From positions 1-50,148 of the forward strand of contig JAZDMK010000187.1 in assembly GCA_043800975.1 (NCBI GenBank): DNA of 50,148 nucleotides, read 5' to 3'. The stretch is from JAZDMK01 sp043800975 (GTDB lineage: Bacteria; Bacteroidota; Bacteroidia; Bacteroidales; JAHJDW01). A model generated the notes under the pieces. It worked only from the letters and a program-made list of their open reading frames with translations. It was not told the DNA's origin and did no database searches. Positions 16,107 through 25,657 of this stretch are shown piece by piece; within the stretch, counting starts at the first letter, position 1; each line of letters begins with the position of its first letter. The translations under genes and the position numbers were made by a program.

Positions 16107-18724
16107 AAAATATTATTTTTTCTTTTTTACTTTTTCTATTCCTCTTTCGTCTTCCATTGTTTGCTCAAAACAATATTGCATCCAATACGCTTAACAAACC
16201 GTTTTCAAAAGTACAAGCGCTGGCAAAAAACAGAAGTGCTGCTTTGTTTTCAGTTTTTAATCAAGCGCTTTCTGATGATGAAGAAAATGCATTAAAATTT
16301 TTATATTCTTATATGCCTTTGTGTGATCTGGCAGACTACTCTGGCGAATATTTTCTAAAAATTGTTCGCTCATCGCTGGAAGCAAAAAAATATTTCAACT
16401 GGGGAAAAACAATTCCCAATGACATTTTTCAACACTTTGTTTTACCACCCAGAGTGAATAACGAATCGCTTGACACCTCACGGATTCTTTTCTTTCAGGA
16501 AATCAAAGACCGCATTAAAAATCTTACAATCGCTGAAGCGGCGCTTGAAGTAAATCGCTGGTGCCGCGAAAAAGTAACCTATCGTGGAACAGATGCACGC
16601 ACACGTTCTCCGCTTGCTGTAATGAGTTGCGCATACGGTCGCTGTGGTGAAGAATCCACATTTACTGTTTCTGCCTTACGTGCGGTAGGAATTCCTGCTA
16701 GACAATGCTATACTCCACGCTGGGCACATTCGGATGACAACCATGCCTGGGTTGAAGTTTGGGTAGACGGGAAGTGGTATTTCATGGGTGCCTGCGAACC
16801 CGAAGCCGGACTAAACATGGGGTGGTTTGCTGAACCAGCCACACGTGCGATGATGATACACACACTTGTAATAGGCGATTACAAAGGCCCGGAAGAAGTA
16901 TTGCTGAAAGATGAAAAATACACACGTATCAATGTTTTATCTAACTACGCACCGGTTAAAAATATTGTTGTTCGTGTTTTATCACAGGATCAAAAAGCCG
17001 TTGACAATGCTACTGTAAATTTTAGTCTTTACAATTATGCAGAATTTTATCCCATTGCAACGAAGAAAACGAATGCGTCGGGCTTTTGCTCACTGACTAC
17101 GGGATTTGGAGAATTGCTTATCTGGTGCAACAAAAACAATTCTTTTGGTTTTGAAAAATTTACGATCAGAAATCAAGATACACTGACGGTTGTTTTGAAC
17201 AAAAGTGAAAAATCAAATTCAGTTTTATCATTCGATTTTGTTCCGCCAACTGCTGGTAAGCCGCCCCTGGCTCCTGTCAGCGGTGATAATGCAACCAACG
17301 CGCAGCGCGTGATGGAGGCAGATAAAATCCGCGGAAAATATGAACATACTTTTATTGATTCATTGCAGTCCGTAAATTTTGCCCATGAAAAAAATCTGAA
17401 TGCAGATTCTACACTTTTGTATCTGCGCAAAAGCCGTGGTAACTGGAAAACAATTTATTCATTTTTAGAATCAACTCCAGCTGACAAAAGGAATCTTGTA
17501 TTGCTTTTACTCTCGTCAATTAATGATAAAGATCTAGCCGACATCAGCCTTTCCGTGCTTAATGATCATTTGTTGAATGCTCCGTTACAGGGAAATTATT
17601 CACCTTCTTTTTATGCACAATTCCTGCTTTCTCCCCGGCTGGAATACGAGCAACTTTTACCCTGGCGAGCATTTCTGAAAGTCCAATTCAGCAAATACTT
17701 AAAGGGAAACAATGAAAAAACAATTTCCTTGATTAAAAAGTGGACTACTAAAAATATTCACCTTGATGAAAAATGGAATTACTATAAAGTTCCATTGACT
17801 CCTTCCGGTGTATTCAACCTGCGTATTGCGGATGAAAAATCACGAAATATTTTTGTAACTGCATTGTGTCGTACATTTAGTATTCCTGCCCGTATTGAGC
17901 CTTCGACAAAAAAGCCACAATATTTTTCAATGAACGAATGGAAAGATTTTTATCCGGCTGAAAAAACGAATTCTGTTTCTGCGAAAGCTGCATTGGTTAT
18001 TCAAACCGACAACCGACAGGTAAAGAATCCTGAATATTATGTAAACTTTACAATTGAAAAATTTGAAAACGGAACATATCGGACACTGGACTTTGAGGAA
18101 GATCCCAGGTTAAAGGTATTTCCATGTACACTCAGTCTTGATCCGGGCTCGTATCTGTGTGTAACCGGCATCAGAAAAAACGACGGGAGTGTTTTAAGCC
18201 GACTTGAATTTTTTGAATTGAAAGCTGATTCAACAAAAATTCTTCCGCTTGTATTCCGCAACAAAAGCGGTTCAGGTGCTGTGATCGGCAACATCGAGTT
18301 AAATAAAAAAGCACAGATGAATGGCACTTCACAACCGATGCCTTTAAAAAATATGCTAGGTGAAGAAGGAACTTTTTTCATTTGGGCGGATGCAGATAAA
18401 GAACCTACAAGACATGTTGCAGCTGATCTTTCCAAGATTAAAACAACATTAAATGAATGGAATGGAAAATTTGTTTTCCTATTCAAAAGCAAAACAGATC
18501 TGGAAAATTTTAAAAATAAAAATGCTGCCGACCTTCCTTCTTCAACACTTTTTGCTGTGGATAATGGCGAAGCACTGAACAGTCTGAAAATGGTCGTTTG
18601 TAAGAGTACGGCAGGGAATCTTCCAATCATTATTTACACGAACAAGCAAGGAGAAATTTTTTATCATTCGGAAGGATATGTGATCGGAACCGACAGGTTT
18701 GTTCTGGATCTAATCGGAAAATAA
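16103..18724 (+). CDS. Secreted transglutaminase-fold protein with C-terminal thioredoxin-like domain
   Basis: 873 residues. A signal peptide (MKNIIFSFLLFLFLFRLPLFAQ) exports it. Residues about 140-250 are a transglutaminase/Png1-like domain: GRCGEE with Cys181, DDNHAWVEVW with His214, then WYFMGACEPE. The strand position that normally gives the third catalytic Asp is Gly229 here, although the following A-C-E matches the D-A-C-E of peptide:N-glycanases. Residues about 290-360 look like an Ig-like or regulatory domain. From about 750 the segments KFVFLFKSKTDLENF and LPIIIYTNKQGEIFYHSEG suggest a thioredoxin-like fold without CxxC. The gene overlaps the kinase by 4 bases and ends the operon. 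It might act on glycoproteins whose mannose GH92 removes (amidase, protease or PNGase-like), but that is inference. The terminator follows at once. Confidence 0.8.
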   Translation: MKNIIFSFLLFLFLFRLPLFAQNNIASNTLNKPFSKVQALAKNRSAALFSVFNQALSDDEENALKFLYSYMPLCDLADYSGEYFLKIVRSSLEAKKYFNWGKTIPNDIFQHFVLPPRVNNESLDTSRILFFQEIKDRIKNLTIAEAALEVNRWCREKVTYRGTDARTRSPLAVMSCAYGRCGEESTFTVSALRAVGIPARQCYTPRWAHSDDNHAWVEVWVDGKWYFMGACEPEAGLNMGWFAEPATRAMMIHTLVIGDYKGPEEVLLKDEKYTRINVLSNYAPVKNIVVRVLSQDQKAVDNATVNFSLYNYAEFYPIATKKTNASGFCSLTTGFGELLIWCNKNNSFGFEKFTIRNQDTLTVVLNKSEKSNSVLSFDFVPPTAGKPPLAPVSGDNATNAQRVMEADKIRGKYEHTFIDSLQSVNFAHEKNLNADSTLLYLRKSRGNWKTIYSFLESTPADKRNLVLLLLSSINDKDLADISLSVLNDHLLNAPLQGNYSPSFYAQFLLSPRLEYEQLLPWRAFLKVQFSKYLKGNNEKTISLIKKWTTKNIHLDEKWNYYKVPLTPSGVFNLRIADEKSRNIFVTALCRTFSIPARIEPSTKKPQYFSMNEWKDFYPAEKTNSVSAKAALVIQTDNRQVKNPEYYVNFTIEKFENGTYRTLDFEEDPRLKVFPCTLSLDPGSYLCVTGIRKNDGSVLSRLEFFELKADSTKILPLVFRNKSGSGAVIGNIELNKKAQMNGTSQPMPLKNMLGEEGTFFIWADADKEPTRHVAADLSKIKTTLNEWNGKFVFLFKSKTDLENFKNKNAADLPSSTLFAVDNGEALNSLKMVVCKSTAGNLPIIIYTNKQGEIFYHSEGYVIGTDRFVLDLIGK

Positions 18725-18752
18725 AAAAAAGCGGACCCTTTTGGAATCCGCT
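18723..18752 (-). terminator. Rho-independent terminator for the minus-strand MFS gene, probably shared by the converging operon
   Basis: AGCGGA (18730-18735) pairs with TCCGCT (18747-18752) and inner CC/GG strengthens it. Read on the minus strand the hairpin is followed by a run of eight T (18723-18730), a classic terminator for the gene ending at 18773. On the plus strand it follows the operon stop directly. Confidence 0.75.
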
Positions 18753-18772
18753 CTTCAATTATTTTAAAAGCT

Positions 18773-20158
18773 TTAAACTTCTGCTTTTTTCTGGATATTG
18801 GGTAATTGTAATCCGTATCCCTTCTTTTTATCTTCCGCTTTCAAGAGGAAGGCAAACAAAATAGCGAGAACACCGCAACTCATAAAAATTATCATCGGAA
18901 TTGTATAGTCATACATTGGTACCATGTCTTTATAACCAATGATACAATATTCATCTAGAATGTATCCAATAAGTGTTGGAAGGAGAAATAACGCAAAAAG
19001 ATTTTGCAACCAAAAAATTCCGGCATAGGCAGAACCCAATTGCTTATCAGGGATTATTTTGGGAACAGATGGCCACATTGCACAGGGTACAAGAGAAAAA
19101 GCTATACCAATCATTATAACTAAAATAACAGCAAAATACCAATCCGTGATAAAGGGGAGTGCAAATAATAAATGAGCAAAGAAAACAATAAACGCACCAA
19201 TAATCATAATTGTTGCCCCTTTACCTTTCTTGTCATAAATACCTCCAAAAAGAGGTGTAAGTAAAATACATCCAAATGGTAGTAATGAAGATATCAACCC
19301 AGCATAGTCGGCAGATACTCCGAATTTATTTGTGAGAAGGTTTGTTGAAAATTTCAAAAATGGAAAAACACCACAATAGAACAAAACGCATAAAATCGAA
19401 ATGTACCACCATGCTTTATTTTTTATAACCACTAAGAAATCTTTAATATGAAATTCTTCCTCCGGTTCAGCATTGGGATCGGCAAGTGAAGCGTCAAATT
19501 TCTTATCCATTAAACAAAATAGAAGAAATGCAACTAAACCGAAAGCGAGCATTACTAAACATACAAAGAGCGGGGAAGTAATTTGCCCGGTATAGCTAAT
19601 AATAAAAAGTGGAGCAGACATGGCTAGTGAAGTTCCTAATCTTGCAACGGAAAGTTGCATACCCATTGCAAAGGCAAGTGATTTTCCTTTAAACCACTTT
19701 ACAATAATTTTGGAAGTTGTTATACCAGCAATTTCAATACCTACACCAAAGATTCCATATCCTATTGCAGCCAACCAAACCTGAGCTTTGTAAGTTGAAA
19801 ATAAAAGCGTCCAACTCTTTCCGTCTAATGAATGAGTACTTATTGCCCAATATATCAATCCTGTACCTATAAACATAATAATAATGGACATAATACCAGT
19901 GAAGCGCATTCCTTTTTTATCCAGAATAAAACCACCGATAATTAGAAAGAAAAGAAACACATTAAACCATGCATAAGCACCATTAAACAATCCGAAATCA
20001 GCAGCATCCCATGAAAGTACTTCCGCCAATTTATCCTGAAGTGGTGAAATAACATCTGCAATAAAATACCCCGCAAACATTGTTATTGAAACAATAAATA
20101 GTGCAATCCACCTCTTGGTATTTGTAACCTTGTAAGGGACTTTTGTTTTCTCAGCCAT
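18773..20158 (-). CDS. Major facilitator superfamily transporter
   Basis: 461 residues with about 12 membrane helices and a cytosolic loop near the middle (ASLADPNAEPEEEFHIKDF). The N-terminus KRWIALFIVSITMFAGYFIADVISPL, the loop ILDKKGMRF after helix 2, and GIYDKKGKGATIMIIG after helix 8 are the paired MFS signature loops. It resembles bacterial relatives of the MFSD1-like or oxalate/formate-like MFS branches, but I cannot fix the substrate. The reading direction is opposite to the sugar operon and it ends in its own hairpin, so it is not part of that system. The upstream neighbour on the same strand is ispG, 86 bases away. Transport by secondary active movement across the inner membrane is secure; the cargo is unknown. 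Confidence 0.85.
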   Translation of the reverse strand: MAEKTKVPYKVTNTKRWIALFIVSITMFAGYFIADVISPLQDKLAEVLSWDAADFGLFNGAYAWFNVFLFFLIIGGFILDKKGMRFTGIMSIIIMFIGTGLIYWAISTHSLDGKSWTLLFSTYKAQVWLAAIGYGIFGVGIEIAGITTSKIIVKWFKGKSLAFAMGMQLSVARLGTSLAMSAPLFIISYTGQITSPLFVCLVMLAFGLVAFLLFCLMDKKFDASLADPNAEPEEEFHIKDFLVVIKNKAWWYISILCVLFYCGVFPFLKFSTNLLTNKFGVSADYAGLISSLLPFGCILLTPLFGGIYDKKGKGATIMIIGAFIVFFAHLLFALPFITDWYFAVILVIMIGIAFSLVPCAMWPSVPKIIPDKQLGSAYAGIFWLQNLFALFLLPTLIGYILDEYCIIGYKDMVPMYDYTIPMIIFMSCGVLAILFAFLLKAEDKKKGYGLQLPNIQKKAEV

Positions 20159-20244
20159 AATCTATTTTTTTAAATTAATTGGAGCGCAAATTAAGAAAAA
20201 ATATTTCTCCTGCGTTTTTCTGAACCTTAAAATCAACTAATCTT

Positions 20245-22062
20245 TCATCGCGGGTCGGTCCACATTCCGGAATCTTTAATCAACTCTATCAATTCACCGA
20301 TTGCATTTGCAGGTGAAATATTTTTATTGATCACTTCTTTTCCTTTGTAAAGATTTATCTTGCCTGCCGTTGTCCCCACATATCCGAAATCGGCGTCAGC
20401 CATTTCACCAGGACCATTCACAACACATCCCATGATGGCAATCTTAATTCCTTTCAGATGTTTTGTTTTTTCTTTTATGGTTTCGAGCGCTTTGACAACA
20501 TCATAGGAGGTACGCCCGCAAGTGGGACAGGAAATGTATTCCGGTGTTGAGATTCTTAATCCCGTTGCTTGTAAAATTTGAAAAGCCCATTTGCTTGCCT
20601 GGCTTCCAACACCTGCATGACCACTGCCAATCCAGATTCCGTCAACAGGATAGTCCAGCATAATGGATCCAAGCTCAGCAGATGCACGAATACAAGCTTC
20701 CGTTGGTTCTTTCTGGCTATAGATTGCTTTTATTACTATTGCATTATTACAGCCTGCTTCCCTGATTTTATGAATTGTTTTGCACAGCATCGAAAAACGT
20801 TCGCGCGCTGGCGCAATCAGAACGAGAATGATGCTTCGGTTTCTTTTCAGGATATCAATTTCATCAACATTAAAACTGGCAGATTCTACGAATGCCTGTC
20901 CGGGTACAAGTGAAGAACGATGTTCCATATATACTTCGAAAGAAGGGTAATAAGGATAACGGTCTTCCTGTTTTAATTTCAGATGCTGGTATTTCAGAAT
21001 AGCAGGCAAATAGGGTGATTCCTTCGCCTTCTTAATGTCATTAATAAAATACAAATCAGGTTCAGGTATATATTCTACGCCACGAAAATCGGCAATGACA
21101 AGCGGATGCGCGCGAAAATTTTCTAAAACTGTACGTTTTTCAAATACCGGTTTGGGTTCTGCGAAAAAGCGCTTTTTTCTTTCTTCAAAAAACTGCTTTG
21201 GGAAAAGCTTTGCTAAAGTAATAGCGACGGGCATCTCCTGTACCGGATCACCTGTCAGGGAAACACGAATCGTATCTCCAATTCCGTCTTCAAGCAAAGT
21301 CCCCAGCGCAACGCAGGATTTTATCAGTCCTTCATCACCGGATCCGGCTTCTGTCAAACCCAGATGTAGCGGATAATTGATGTTGCGTTTTTTCATTTCT
21401 TGAACAAGAAGTCGGTATGCATTCACCATCAACCTTACATTACTTGCTTTCAAAGAGAAAACAAATTCATGAAAATTTTCATTGATGCAAAAGTCTGCAA
21501 ATTCAAGCGCAGATTCCACCATTCCTTCAGGAGTGTTCCCGTAGCGTGAAATCATCCGAGAAGAAAGGGAGCCGTGATTAACGCCGATGCGCAATGCCGT
21601 TCCGTGCTCTTTGCAAACATTTAATAAGGGAACAAAACGTTTATGTGCTTTTAAAGATTCAGCAATAAAATCCTGTTCGTTGAAAATATTTTCTTTTTTA
21701 TCCCTGTCGGTGAAATTTCCCGGGTTTATTCTTACTTTTTCAACCAATCGTGCAGCAGTTAAAGCAATTTCAGGAGTAAAATGAACATCCGCAATAAGAG
21801 GCACATTACAGGAATGCCGTTTTAAGGAAGCACGTATGTTTTTTAGATTTTCTGCATCTTTTATTGTCGGAACAGCCAACCGCACAAATTCACAACCTGC
21901 CTCAGCAAGGGAAAGAATCTGCTTCACCGATGCTGCAGTATCCAGTGCCGAAACATTCGTCATCGACTGTATACGCAACGGATATTGCCCGCCCAGTGGA
22001 ACGCCGCCAACGTTTACCACACGGCTGAGAAGTGTGTCAATATCTGTTTTTTTCTTTTTCAA
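20245..22062 (-). CDS. ispG: 4-hydroxy-3-methylbut-2-enyl-diphosphate synthase (IspG/GcpE), long Bacteroidota form
   Basis: 605 residues if started at the TTG at 22062. The frame opens from 22182, but the first 40 codons read as junk and lie upstream of a strong -7 element at 22080-22087, so they should not be transcribed. The TIM barrel starts with VNVGGVPLGG and PLRIQSMTN. A long insert of about 250 residues, found in the plastid, Chlamydia and Bacteroidota type, separates it from the C-terminal iron-sulfur domain with SCPTCGRTSYDVV and GCVVNGPGEMADADFGYVG. These carry the three Cys ligands and catalytic Glu of the [4Fe-4S] site. It reduces MEcPP to HMBPP in the MEP pathway of isoprenoid synthesis. 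It diverges from ileS. Confidence 0.93.
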   Translation of the reverse strand: MKKKKTDIDTLLSRVVNVGGVPLGGQYPLRIQSMTNVSALDTAASVKQILSLAEAGCEFVRLAVPTIKDAENLKNIRASLKRHSCNVPLIADVHFTPEIALTAARLVEKVRINPGNFTDRDKKENIFNEQDFIAESLKAHKRFVPLLNVCKEHGTALRIGVNHGSLSSRMISRYGNTPEGMVESALEFADFCINENFHEFVFSLKASNVRLMVNAYRLLVQEMKKRNINYPLHLGLTEAGSGDEGLIKSCVALGTLLEDGIGDTIRVSLTGDPVQEMPVAITLAKLFPKQFFEERKKRFFAEPKPVFEKRTVLENFRAHPLVIADFRGVEYIPEPDLYFINDIKKAKESPYLPAILKYQHLKLKQEDRYPYYPSFEVYMEHRSSLVPGQAFVESASFNVDEIDILKRNRSIILVLIAPARERFSMLCKTIHKIREAGCNNAIVIKAIYSQKEPTEACIRASAELGSIMLDYPVDGIWIGSGHAGVGSQASKWAFQILQATGLRISTPEYISCPTCGRTSYDVVKALETIKEKTKHLKGIKIAIMGCVVNGPGEMADADFGYVGTTAGKINLYKGKEVINKNISPANAIGELIELIKDSGMWTDPR

Positions 22063-22079
22063 AAAAATTACTTTATGAG

Positions 22080-22111
22080 CAAATATAATGAATAAAAAAT
22101 GAAAAAAGCAA
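22080..22111 (-). promoter_or_regulatory. Promoter of ispG
   Basis: On the minus strand TTG (22109-22111) is followed after 21 bases by TATATTTG (22080-22087), fitting the Bacteroidota TTG-N17-23-TAnnTTTG pattern. It lies only 17 bases before the TTG proposed as the ispG start, which excludes the longer open frame. Confidence 0.65.
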
Positions 22112-22217
22112 TTATTTCTTAAAGTTCTGCCTACACCCTTTTTCTGTGCATGTTTGCGTAGTAATGACCAACAAAAGGCCAACCTTTTAGCATGATCCTG
22201 ACAATTTTGTTCAGGAG

Positions 22218-22248
22218 TTTGATAGAAAAAAGAAAAACTTTACCTTTG
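22218..22248 (+). promoter_or_regulatory. Promoter of ileS
   Basis: TTTG (22218-22221), 19 bases, then TACCTTTG (22241-22248): an exact match to TTTG-N19-TAnnTTTG. The ileS ATG is 41 bases downstream. Confidence 0.75.
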
Positions 22249-22289
22249 CAACCTTTTAGAAAAAACATTCCTTCAAGGGAATACAACAA

Positions 22290-25200
22290 ATGAAAGAAAA
22301 ATATTCTGAATACAAAAATCTGAATCTTCCAGAAATGGAGAAAGAGATTCTGAAATACTGGGATGAAAACCATGTGTTTCAGAAAAGTGTGGACGTGCGT
22401 GAAGGCTCACCTGAATTTGTTTTTTATGAAGGTCCTCCTTCAGCCAATGGCATGCCCGGCATTCACCATGTGATGGCACGTTCCATTAAAGATATTTTCT
22501 GCCGCTATCGCACCATGAAAGGTTTTCAGGTAAAGCGCAAAGCCGGATGGGACACACACGGACTGCCCGTAGAAATTGGCGTTGAAAAGAGTCTGGGAAT
22601 TACAAAAGAAGACATCGGCAAAAAGATTTCTGTTGAAGAATACAATACAGCCTGTCGCAAAGACGTGATGAAATTCAAAGATCAGTGGGATGATCTGACG
22701 CATATCATGGGTTACTGGGTTGATATGGATGATCCCTACATTACATTTGAAAGTAAATATATTGAAACGGTCTGGTATCTTTTAAAAGAAATTTACAAGA
22801 AAAATCTTTTATACAAAGGGTACACGATTCAACCCTACTCACCAGCTGCTGGGACAGGCCTTAGCACGCACGAGCTGAATCAACCCGGCTGTTATCAGAA
22901 TGTGAAAGACACAACGGTTGTTGCACAATTTAAAGTTGTACGCGACGAAAAATCTGAATTTCTTTTTAAAGATGCCATCGGTGATGTTTACATTTTAGCA
23001 TGGACAACCACACCCTGGACCTTGCCATCCAACACCGCATTGGCCGTGGGAAAAGGAATCTCTTATAACCGCGTAAAAACATACAATCCGTATACATTTA
23101 AACCGATCACAGTTATTGTTGCAACCGATTTGTCCAGAAATTTCTTTCAGGAAAAAAACAGTTATTTATCATTAAATGAATATCGAGAAGGTGATAAAGA
23201 GATTCCCTGGAAGGCAGATGGAAACTGGAAAGGAAGTGAGCTTGCCGGAATTCGTTACGAACAGTTAATGCCTTATCAGCAGCCCGAAGACGGTGACGCA
23301 TTCGTTGTGGTTGTTGGGGATTTTGTATCTACCGAAGACGGAACGGGTATCGTGCATATCGCACCCAGCTTTGGTGCTGACGATTTCCGTACAGCGAAGC
23401 AAAATGGTTTGGGCTCTTTGACGTTAGTTAATAAGCAGGGGCAGTTTGTTGAAAGTATGGGTGAATTTGCGGGTCGTTATGTAAAAACAGAATACGATCC
23501 CGAAGCAAAACCTGATGATCGCCCCGTGGATGTTGACATTGCGATCAAACTGAAAACAGAAAACAAAGCATTGCGTGTTGAAAAATATGAACACTCCTAT
23601 CCGCATTGCTGGAGAACTGACAAGCCAATCCTTTATTATCCGCTGGATTCATGGTTCATTCGTACAACCGCAATCAAAGACCGGATGATTGAGTTGAACA
23701 ACACGATTAACTGGAAACCCGCATCCACTGGAACAGGGCGCTTTGGCAACTGGCTTGAAAATTTACAGGACTGGAATTTATCGCGTTCCCGTTATTGGGG
23801 TGTGCCGCTTCCCGTATGGCGTTCCGAAGATGTTTCTGAAGAAATATGTATTGGTTCTGTAGAAGAATTGCGTAATGAAATTGAAAAATCGATTCAAGCC
23901 GGCTTCATGAAATCCAGCCCCTATATGGATTTTGTGCCCGGTGATTTTTCAAAAGAAAATTATAATAAAATTGATTTGCATAAACCTTTCGTGGATGATA
24001 TCATTCTTGTTTCTCCCTCGGGAAAGCAAATGTTCCGCGAAAAAGATCTGATCGATGTATGGTTTGATTCCGGCTCTATGCCCTATGCACAGTTTCATTA
24101 TCCTTTTGAAAACAAAGACAATCTGAAGAATTATTTTCCTGCAGATTTTATTGCGGAAGGTGTTGACCAGACACGCGGTTGGTTCTTTACACTGCATGCG
24201 ATTTCTTCTATGATTTTTGACAGTGTTTCTTATAAGACTGTTGTATCGAACGGACTTGTGCTTGATAAATTCGGTGTTAAAATGTCGAAGCGTCTCGGAA
24301 ATGCTATTGATCCTTTCAGCACAATTCAGAAATACGGTGCAGATGCAACACGCTGGTACATGATCACCAACGCACAACCTTGGGACAATCTCAAGTTCGA
24401 TCTGGAAGGTGTTGCCGAAGTACAAAGAAAATTTTTCGGCACACTCTATAATACTTATGCATTCTTCGCACTATACGCAAACATTGACGGATTCAAGTAT
24501 AAGGAAGAAGAAATTCCGCTGAATGAACGTCCGGAAATTGATCGTTGGATTTTATCTTTACTAAACTCACTGATCAGCGAAGTGGATGCAAGTTACATTG
24601 AGTATGAGCCAACGCGCGCCGGACGTATGGTTCAGGATTTTGTGAACGAACATCTCAGCAACTGGTATGTTCGTCTTTCACGCAGGCGTTTCTGGAAAGG
24701 TGATTATTCAACCGATAAAATTTCTGCGTATCAGACTTTGTATCGTTGTCTGGAAACCGTTGCCATGCTTGCCGCGCCAATTGCACCTTTCTTTATGGAA
24801 CGTTTGTATCGCGATTTAAATTCTGTCTCTGAAAGAATTTCTGCCGAGTCGATACACCTTGCCAATCTTCCGGTTGCAGATGAAAAATATATTGACAAAG
24901 ATCTGGAAGATCGCATGGCACTTGCACAGACTTTATCGTCGATGGTATTATCTTTACGTAAAAAAGTAAACATCCGCGTACGGCAGCCACTGAACCGCAT
25001 TATGATTCCGATGCCGGACGAATCGGTGAAAACAAAAATTGACAATGTCACATCCTTGATTCTTTCGGAAGTAAATGTGAAAAATCTGGAATACATTCAC
25101 GATACGGAAGGTGTACTGGTGAAAAAGATCAAACCTGATTTTAAAGCGCTGGGACCCAAATTCGGAAAAAAAATGAAAGCTATAGCAGCCGTTATTTCAA

Positions 25201-25652
25201 CCTTTGGACAGCCTGAAATTTTATCACTCGAACGCAAGGGTTCCTGCATGATAACTGTTGATAATGAAGAGATAACATTAAGTCTGGAAGACGTTGAAAT
25301 TCTTTCGGAAGACATTCCCGGATGGCAGGTAGCTGTTCAGGGAGCTCTTACTGTAGCGCTTGACATCACGCTTACCGATGATTTAAAGGAAGAAGGCATC
25401 GCCCGTGAGCTGATTAACCGCATTCAGAACATGAGGAAAGACAAGGGCTTTGATGTTACTGACAAAATTTCAGTTCAGATAAAAAACCACGAAAAAATTA
25501 TTGCTGCGGTAAATAAAAATTTAAATTATATTTGCACCGAAACACTGGCGACTTCTCTCAATCTGGTTGAACAGATGGACAACCCAACAGAAGCAGTAGA
25601 GGTAGAAGTGGACGAAACAATTAAAACCACCATTACAATTATTAAAAATTAA
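22290..25652 (+). CDS. ileS: Isoleucyl-tRNA synthetase
   Basis: 1120 residues, the length expected for the longer IleRS type found in Bacteroidota. The class I catalytic core has FVFYEGPPSANGMPGIHH (the HIGH motif appears as GIHH, residues about 57-60) and KMSKR at about 663-667. The inserted CP1 editing domain (with AWTTTPWTLPSNTALAVG) hydrolyses mischarged Val. GTGIVHIAPSFGADD belongs to the same domain. The anticodon-binding helical region follows, with WYVRLSRRRFW. The C-terminal part lacks an obvious CxxC zinc motif. The enzyme charges tRNA-Ile in the cytoplasm. The start is the only sensible ATG after the promoter. A DksA-like gene follows after 5 bases, then lspA, an order seen in several bacteria where ileS and lspA are paired. 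Confidence 0.97.
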   Translation: MKEKYSEYKNLNLPEMEKEILKYWDENHVFQKSVDVREGSPEFVFYEGPPSANGMPGIHHVMARSIKDIFCRYRTMKGFQVKRKAGWDTHGLPVEIGVEKSLGITKEDIGKKISVEEYNTACRKDVMKFKDQWDDLTHIMGYWVDMDDPYITFESKYIETVWYLLKEIYKKNLLYKGYTIQPYSPAAGTGLSTHELNQPGCYQNVKDTTVVAQFKVVRDEKSEFLFKDAIGDVYILAWTTTPWTLPSNTALAVGKGISYNRVKTYNPYTFKPITVIVATDLSRNFFQEKNSYLSLNEYREGDKEIPWKADGNWKGSELAGIRYEQLMPYQQPEDGDAFVVVVGDFVSTEDGTGIVHIAPSFGADDFRTAKQNGLGSLTLVNKQGQFVESMGEFAGRYVKTEYDPEAKPDDRPVDVDIAIKLKTENKALRVEKYEHSYPHCWRTDKPILYYPLDSWFIRTTAIKDRMIELNNTINWKPASTGTGRFGNWLENLQDWNLSRSRYWGVPLPVWRSEDVSEEICIGSVEELRNEIEKSIQAGFMKSSPYMDFVPGDFSKENYNKIDLHKPFVDDIILVSPSGKQMFREKDLIDVWFDSGSMPYAQFHYPFENKDNLKNYFPADFIAEGVDQTRGWFFTLHAISSMIFDSVSYKTVVSNGLVLDKFGVKMSKRLGNAIDPFSTIQKYGADATRWYMITNAQPWDNLKFDLEGVAEVQRKFFGTLYNTYAFFALYANIDGFKYKEEEIPLNERPEIDRWILSLLNSLISEVDASYIEYEPTRAGRMVQDFVNEHLSNWYVRLSRRRFWKGDYSTDKISAYQTLYRCLETVAMLAAPIAPFFMERLYRDLNSVSERISAESIHLANLPVADEKYIDKDLEDRMALAQTLSSMVLSLRKKVNIRVRQPLNRIMIPMPDESVKTKIDNVTSLILSEVNVKNLEYIHDTEGVLVKKIKPDFKALGPKFGKKMKAIAAVISTFGQPEILSLERKGSCMITVDNEEITLSLEDVEILSEDIPGWQVAVQGALTVALDITLTDDLKEEGIARELINRIQNMRKDKGFDVTDKISVQIKNHEKIIAAVNKNLNYICTETLATSLNLVEQMDNPTEAVEVEVDETIKTTITIIKN

Positions 25653-25657
25653 CAACA

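Noticed and set aside
22063..22182. First 40 codons of the open ispG frame
   Set aside because: They precede a strong promoter element and bear no similarity to IspG N-termini.
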